Assembly (NCBI GenBank): GCA_032718475.1
Contig: JAUCBJ010006371.1
Span: 40,395-104,394, forward strand
Direction of reading: 5' to 3'
From: Nemertoderma westbladi
Taxonomy: Eukaryota > Xenacoelomorpha > Nemertodermatida > Nemertodermatidae
DNA length: 64,000 bases
Both the position numbers and the translations under genes were made by a program. Position 1 is the first letter of the stretch, and each line of letters begins with the position of its first letter. Shown piece by piece: positions 58,940 to 64,000 of the stretch. Below the pieces are notes generated by a model. That model searched no databases. It was given only the letters and a program-made list of their open reading frames with translations, and was not told where the DNA came from.

Positions 58940-61900
58940 CTAACAAAAATTCAATAATCTTATTATAAATGTCTATTAAAGAAAAACGTGAATAAAATTA
59001 TATTTGGATAAATGGTATTTCGGGATTCTAGTGCTATTAAGTAGAATAAAAAATCAAAACGCAGTTTTTGAAACATTTCAAAATTTTTTATTTGAATTCA
59101 AGTATAATTGTATTTCGGACATATTGATTGAATGTTTGAACTTTTTGTCATTTGGGACATTTCGTTTTATAACTTGAAAATGAATATAGATCTTCGACAA
59201 CGCCACTTGATTTGTCAACAAGATCGAATGTAAATTGGTCTAAAAAAACAGTTTTTATAGAAGGTTTTGCATTTGAGTCTCTTTGTGGTGCCTTTTATTG
59301 AAAAAAAAACGTCGAATAGAGGCGCCTTTATTCGGCGGCTTATGAATGAGGCAAACAGACCAACCTGAAACGCATCGCTGAGACAAACAACATGACCATC
59401 CCCGCAGGTGATATCGATGACCCTAACACCGTGAAGGACCTCTATGATGCTGGGTTTCAGTCTGATTACTTCGGCTTGGCTGGTCCCCAGACACGGCCCC
59501 CCTCCCCACGAATAGACCTGGCCCGCGGCTGTCAGTGCTAGCGAGTACAGACTGCCAGCACACACCTTTATAACTCCCACACCGGCCAATGTCTCGATAG
59601 GTCTAGGCCGATGTTGTCTGAAACAAATACAATAATAATTGTACCTCCCCTTTCTTTGACACTAACGCCACCCATCCTTGTACAATGTTGTGCATTACGT
59701 GTGTAAAAATCACCGCCTTGTGAAACCTGCCAAACTTTAGTTAAGTAATATTGATGATACACTTCGGGAGATACAGTATACACATTAAATAAAGGGCAAT
59801 TTACTTGATTATTAGAAGACCATCAGGGCTTCTTGCTGTCAAAAAAAACATCTGTGTGTGTGTGTGTGTGTACGTGTGTGTGTGTGTGTGGGGGTGTGTG
59901 TGTGTGTGTTTGTCTATATGTTTGTACACATTGATATTGGCTTGGAAGGGTAAGAAGTGCTCTACTTCGTGGCCAACTATACAAAGAAATGTATCGATCA
60001 TTTGGGTTCTTATTTCAGTTATTAGTTATTTAAGCTGGTAAAATTTAGCTCATGCTGTATAAAAATTGCACAGGTCGATTCGCCGTGTCCCCTTGATTAA
60101 TTGCCCTGAGACCAGTTTAATTGACCTGACACCAGTTTAATTGCCCTGAGACCAGTTTAATTGCCCTGGGACAAGTTTAATTGCCCTGGGACCAGTTTAA
60201 TTGCCCTGAGACCAGTTTAATTGCCCTGAGACCAGTTTAATGGCCCAGAGACCAGTTTAATTGACCTGAGACCAGTTTAATTGCCCTAAGACTAGTTTAA
60301 TTGCCCTGAGACCATTTTAATTACCCTAAGACCAGTTTAATTGACCTGAGACCAGTTTAATTGCCCGGAGACCAGTTTAATTGCTCTAAGACCAGTTTAA
60401 TTGCCCCGAGACCAGTTTAATTACCCTAAGACCAGTTTAATTAACCTGAGACAAGTTTAATTGCCCTGAGACCAGTTTAATTGCCCTTGAGACCAGTTTA
60501 ATTGCCCTGAGACCAGTTTAATTGCCCTGAGACCAGTTTAATTGCGCTGAGACCAGTTTAATTGCCCTGAGACCAGTTTAATTGCCCTGAGACCAGTTTA
60601 ATTGCCCTTGAGACCAGTTTAATTGCCCTGAGACCAGTTTAATTGCCCTGAGACCAGTTTAATTGCCCTGAGACCAGTTTAATTGCGCTGAGACTAGTTT
60701 AATTGCCCTGAGACCATTTTAATTGCGCTGAGACCAGTTTAATTGCCCTGAGACTAGTTTAATTGCCCTGAGACCAGTTTAATTGCCCTGAGACCAGTTT
60801 AATTGCCCTGAGACCAGTTTAATTGCCCTGAGACCGGTTTAATTGCGCTGAGACTAGTTTAATTGCCCTGAGACCAGTTTAATTGCCCTGAGACCAGTTT
60901 AATTGACATGAGGCCAGTTTAATTGCTCTGAGACCAGTTTAATTACCCTGAGACCAGTTTAATTGCCCTGAGACCAGTTTAATTGCCCTGAGACCGGTTT
61001 AATTGCGCTGAGACTAGTTTAATTGCCCTGAGACCAGTTTAATTGCCCTGAGACCAGTTTAATTGACATGAGACCAGTTTAATTGCCCTGAGACCGGTTT
61101 AATTGCGCTGAGACTAGTTTAATTGCCCTGAGACCAGTTTAATTGCCCTGAGACCAGTTTAATTGACATGAGACCAGTTTAATTGCTCTGAGACCAGTTT
61201 AATTGCCCTGAGACCAGTTTAATTGCCCTGAGACCAGTTTAATTGCCCTGAGACCAGTTTAATTGCCCTGAGACCGGTTTAATTGCGCTGAGACTAGTTT
61301 AATTGTCCTGAGACCAGTTTAATTGCCCTGAGACCAGTTTAATTGACATGAGACCAGTTTAATTGACATGAGACCAGTATAATTGCCCTGAGACCATTTT
61401 AATTGCCCTGAGACCAGTTTAATTGGCCTGAGACCAGAATAATGATTAACTGACCTGTTATTGTCACCGTGACCTAGGCGACCCTGATCACCGCCACCGA
61501 ATGACCATACTGTTCTACCGTCCATTGACACCGCTAAGGTGTGACTAGCACCGCAGGCCACCTGCCCCACTCCAACCAGGTCGTTCACCAGAGTCGGTAA
61601 ACTCTTACTATTAGAGTCACCATGGCCTAATCTACCAGAATCGCCTGAAAAATAATCAATATAAAAAAAACATAACAAAGGAAAGTTGTAGAAATAGGGC
61701 TAGTAACCAAATATCATGGTACCAAATTTATTTGTACTATACATGATAATCAATTCATTTTAATAATTAACAAAGACCTACTGCGCTGTGGCAAGCCACT
61801 AACTCTATCAGCATCTTATCAGCTCACACTTCCTTATCTCAGCAACGGCAGAAATTTGTTTAAATTTGAATGACGGGATGAATTGTCTTGAGAGAGTTAC

Positions 61901-64000
61901 ATAGAGAATTACAATTACATTACTCACAAGAGCTTTCGCAAAAAACTGTCAAAGTTTCAAAACTTTTTTGATAGACAAAACCAATTTGGACCTTATCAAA
62001 AACTGCAGAATACTATAATAATATTGGTTCTGAGTATAACGATACCCAACTCACCTTCTCCCCAGGTGTAGAGCATCCCGTCCTCTGTGACCGCAGCCGA
62101 ATGTCTGTAACCCGCACTGATGCACGAAACTACCTTCAACTCTAAAGCGCCTCCGATGAGTTTCGGAACCTTTTGTGTCGTCGAGTTGCCGTGGCCCAGT
62201 TTACCGTAATCACCGTCACCCCAGGAATATACCTGGCCGGTTTCAGATAGAGCTAGTGTATGGCCGTCGGAACCTAGACAAACAAATGGTTCAGATAGAG
62301 CTAGTGTATGTCCGTCGGAACCTAGACAAACAAATGGTTCAGATAGAGTTAGTGTATGTCCGTTGGGAACCTAGACAAACAAATGGTTCAGATAGAGCTA
62401 GTGTATGGCCGTCGGAACCTAGACAAAGAAATGGTTCAGATAGAGCTAGTGTATGTCCGTCGGAACCTAGACAAACAAATGGTTCAGATAGAGTTAGTGT
62501 ATGTCCGTTGGGAACCTAGACAAACAAATGGTTCAGATAGAGCTAGTGTATGGCCGTCGGAACCTAGACAAACAAATGGTTCAGATAGAGCTAGTGTATG
62601 GCGGAACCTAGACAAACAAATGGTTCAGATAGAGCTAGTGTATGGCGGAACCTAGACAAACAAATGGTTCAGATAGAGCTAGTGTATGGCGGAACCTAGA
62701 CAAATAAATGGTTCAGATAGAGATAGTGTATGGCCGTCGGAACCTAAACAAACAAATGGTTCAGATAGAGATAGTGTATGGCCGTCGGAACCTAGACAAA
62801 CAAATGGTTCAGATAGAGTTAGTGTATGTCCGTTGGGAACCTAGACAAACAAATGGTTCAGATAGAGCTAGTGTATGGCCGTCAGAACCTAGACAAACAA
62901 ATGGTTCAGATAGAGCTAGTGTATGGCGGAACCTAGACAAACAAATGGTTCAGATAGAGATAGTGTATTAGAGACGAATAAATCGTGATTCTAACCCTTG
63001 GAACTGGATATCTTCCTTATGGCTGGCCCGTCTAGGAATGCGAGAGTCTTTGGGGACTGCTGGTTGGTGCTGTCCCCCAGACCAAGTCGACCGTAGGAGC
63101 CCTTCCCGCAGGCCCTCACGGCCCCGTCGTACCCTACCACGAATGTGCAGTATTGCCCGGCCTCTGCGTGACGCGCCCCGTCGAAACTCCCACTCCGTTT
63201 GGGACAGAGAATCTTCTCGATACTCGAGTCGGCGAGTTGGTGGCTGCTGTTGGAGCCCCACACGTAGACGTCGCTGGGGGTCGAACCCGCGGCTTGGACG
63301 CCCGGCTCGGTGCTACAGGTACGCGCGTACATGTTGGCCTGGTCCGCCAGCTCCGAGTGCAGTTGCATCGCGGCGGCGTAGAGCGAACACTCGCTCGAAG
63401 GATCGTCGTTGGGTACGTAACGACTCGACTCCGAGCACCGACCCCCGGACTGTCGGACTTGGATAAATATCTGGGAGAATATTCGGCTCGATATCTGCGA
63501 ATTACATAGGAAATATTATTTTACCTGTCTGCTAAAAGACACAGCCCTTGATAACTCAAATTAATTGGGGAGTTATATGGTTGATCGCGAACTCTGGAGG
63601 TGATGCATCCTAGTGATGTGGACGATGATGTACATGAACCTACCTACATCATGATAATAGGAAAACTAAACCATAAAAAAAAGTAAACAAACTTACCGTA
63701 TTGCCCGCCGATGCATGACTTTTCAGTATCACTTCAATCCATTCTAGAATATAGTGTAGAGAACCTCTGTGACACGCTATACCTAGCAGCAATTCTGCAC
63801 ACAATCGTCGTCCCTGTATCAAATTAATTTAATTTCTCATTAAAATTAACTCACATTGTCACTACAGATCAGAAGTTTAATTAACTATCCCCAACTATTA
63901 ATTAATTATTAAAACTCACCAGATTATCGGCACAGGATGAAGAAACCATCGCAGTTTTGAGGAAGGAGGAGACCTGGTCCAAACAATCTACAGCGATACC
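47822..64000 (-). CDS. HERC1 giant HECT-type E3 ubiquitin ligase (5' end outside window)
   Basis: Seven exons: 64000-63920 (partial), 63813-63697, 63494-62996, 62273-62055, 61644-61455, 59617-59365 and 58939-47822. All junctions are GT-AG and phase-consistent (0, 0, 1, 1, 2, 0). Together they encode 4158 residues; human HERC1 has 4861, so about 700 N-terminal residues lie to the right. HERC1 is a cytosolic and Golgi-associated ubiquitin ligase linked to membrane traffic. Its layout, RCC1-like domain 1, SPRY, WD40, RCC1-like domain 2, HECT, is seen here in order. The upstream exons carry RLD1 repeats such as [15 protein letters not shown] and [16 protein letters not shown]. Two of the introns hold minisatellites, both at splice sites. 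Introns 58940-59364, 61645-62054 and 63495-63696 show nothing else. Confidence 0.93.
59853..59909. repeat. (TG)n microsatellite
   Basis: An interrupted TG dinucleotide tract in the HERC1 intron 59618-61454. Confidence 0.95.
60096..61436. repeat. 20-bp minisatellite next to a HERC1 donor site
   Basis: About 67 copies of a 20-bp unit; on the gene strand TCAGGGCAATTAAACTGGTC. It begins 18 bp inside the intron after the donor AACAG|GTCAGTTAATC at 61454. Several copies read CAGGTCAATTAA, which differs by one base from the donor's CAGGTCAGTTAA. Common variants are GCGCTGAG, GACATGAG and CTAAG on the + strand, and blocks of variants repeat (for example 60840-61080), showing larger-scale duplication. 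Confidence 0.95.
62276..62965 (-). repeat. 48-bp minisatellite carrying a HERC1 acceptor site
   Basis: Fourteen copies beside the true acceptor. On the gene strand each unit reads TTTGTTTGTCTAG|GTTCCGA then CGGCCATACACTAGCTCT. That is the pyrimidine tract, the AG and about 30 bases of the exon 62273-62055 (encoding [10 protein letters not shown]). Boundary copies occur at about 62271 (real), 62319, 62368, 62416, 62464, 62513, 62561, 62605, 62649, 62693, 62741, 62789, 62838, 62886 and 62930. Spacings are 48, 49 or 44 bp. All keep AG|GTTC or its close form. Confidence 0.95.

Larger units (their letters stand above)
59365..63920 (-). other. HERC1 RLD1 exon cluster and introns
   Basis: Five complete exons of 117, 499, 219, 190 and 253 bp encode most of the first RCC1-like propeller. 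Splices fall inside blades: SSSKG joined to [16 protein letters not shown] to [13 protein letters not shown] to [15 protein letters not shown] to VFAWGNN. The normal small-exon structure contrasts with the giant exon that follows. Confidence 0.88.

Noticed and set aside
59805-60041. 78-codon + strand ORF with [14 protein letters not shown]
   Set aside because: Translation of a TG microsatellite.
62175-62971. + strand ORFs with [16 protein letters not shown] repeats
   Set aside because: Antisense translation of the 48-bp acceptor array.

Overview
The window is animal nuclear DNA. Five protein genes are recognisable and four have GT-AG introns; intergenic DNA is AT-rich and full of SINE-like and terminal-inverted-repeat elements. 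All five genes are typical of animals: vault PARP (PARP4), ANKRD50, a secreted astacin protease, a SEPT6-group septin and HERC1. I cannot fix the phylum; an invertebrate with a very minisatellite-rich genome fits best. Nothing looks bacterial, viral or organellar.

Layout: 1-1845 is an intron of a PARP4-like gene, mostly a 35-bp tandem array. The C-terminal four exons of that gene (+ strand) run from 1846 to 7331, and a 20-bp array fills its last intron. A 2.4-kb piggyBac-type element lies at 7380-9775, flanked by TTAA, 48 bp after the PARP4 stop. After intergenic DNA with a SINE and a G-quadruplex-prone array, ANKRD50 (- strand, 15093-27329) appears as two large exons separated by a 7.5-kb intron, of which 5 kb is a 37-bp array. 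About 7 kb of gene-poor DNA follows (two copies of a second SINE, several inverted-repeat elements). Then come a six-exon astacin gene with an antistasin-like domain (- strand, 34296-38738), an intronless septin (+ strand, 40490-41737), a 1-kb TIR element, a 326-bp palindrome and a 17-bp array. From 47822 to the right edge is HERC1 (- strand), with an 11.1-kb terminal exon and six smaller upstream exons; the first exon continues beyond the window.

The most interesting signal is that minisatellites here grow out of exon-intron boundaries. In ANKRD50 the 37-bp unit contains the last coding bases of exon 1 plus the 5' splice site, so about 130 donor copies lie in a row. In HERC1 a 48-bp unit contains a 3' splice site plus about 30 bases of the next exon, giving 15 acceptor copies in a row. 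A third array, also in HERC1, begins 18 bp from a donor and shares a 12-base core with it. Other points worth checking are an actin N-terminal segment embedded in PARP4, the inhibitor-protease architecture of the astacin, and the abrupt change from small exons to one giant exon in HERC1.

The genes share no pathway that I can see. PARP4 belongs to vault particles, ANKRD50 to endosomal recycling, HERC1 to ubiquitin ligation and membrane traffic, septin to the cortical cytoskeleton, and the astacin is secreted. All exon models come from reading splice signals, phase and family similarity by eye; no transcript or database evidence was available.
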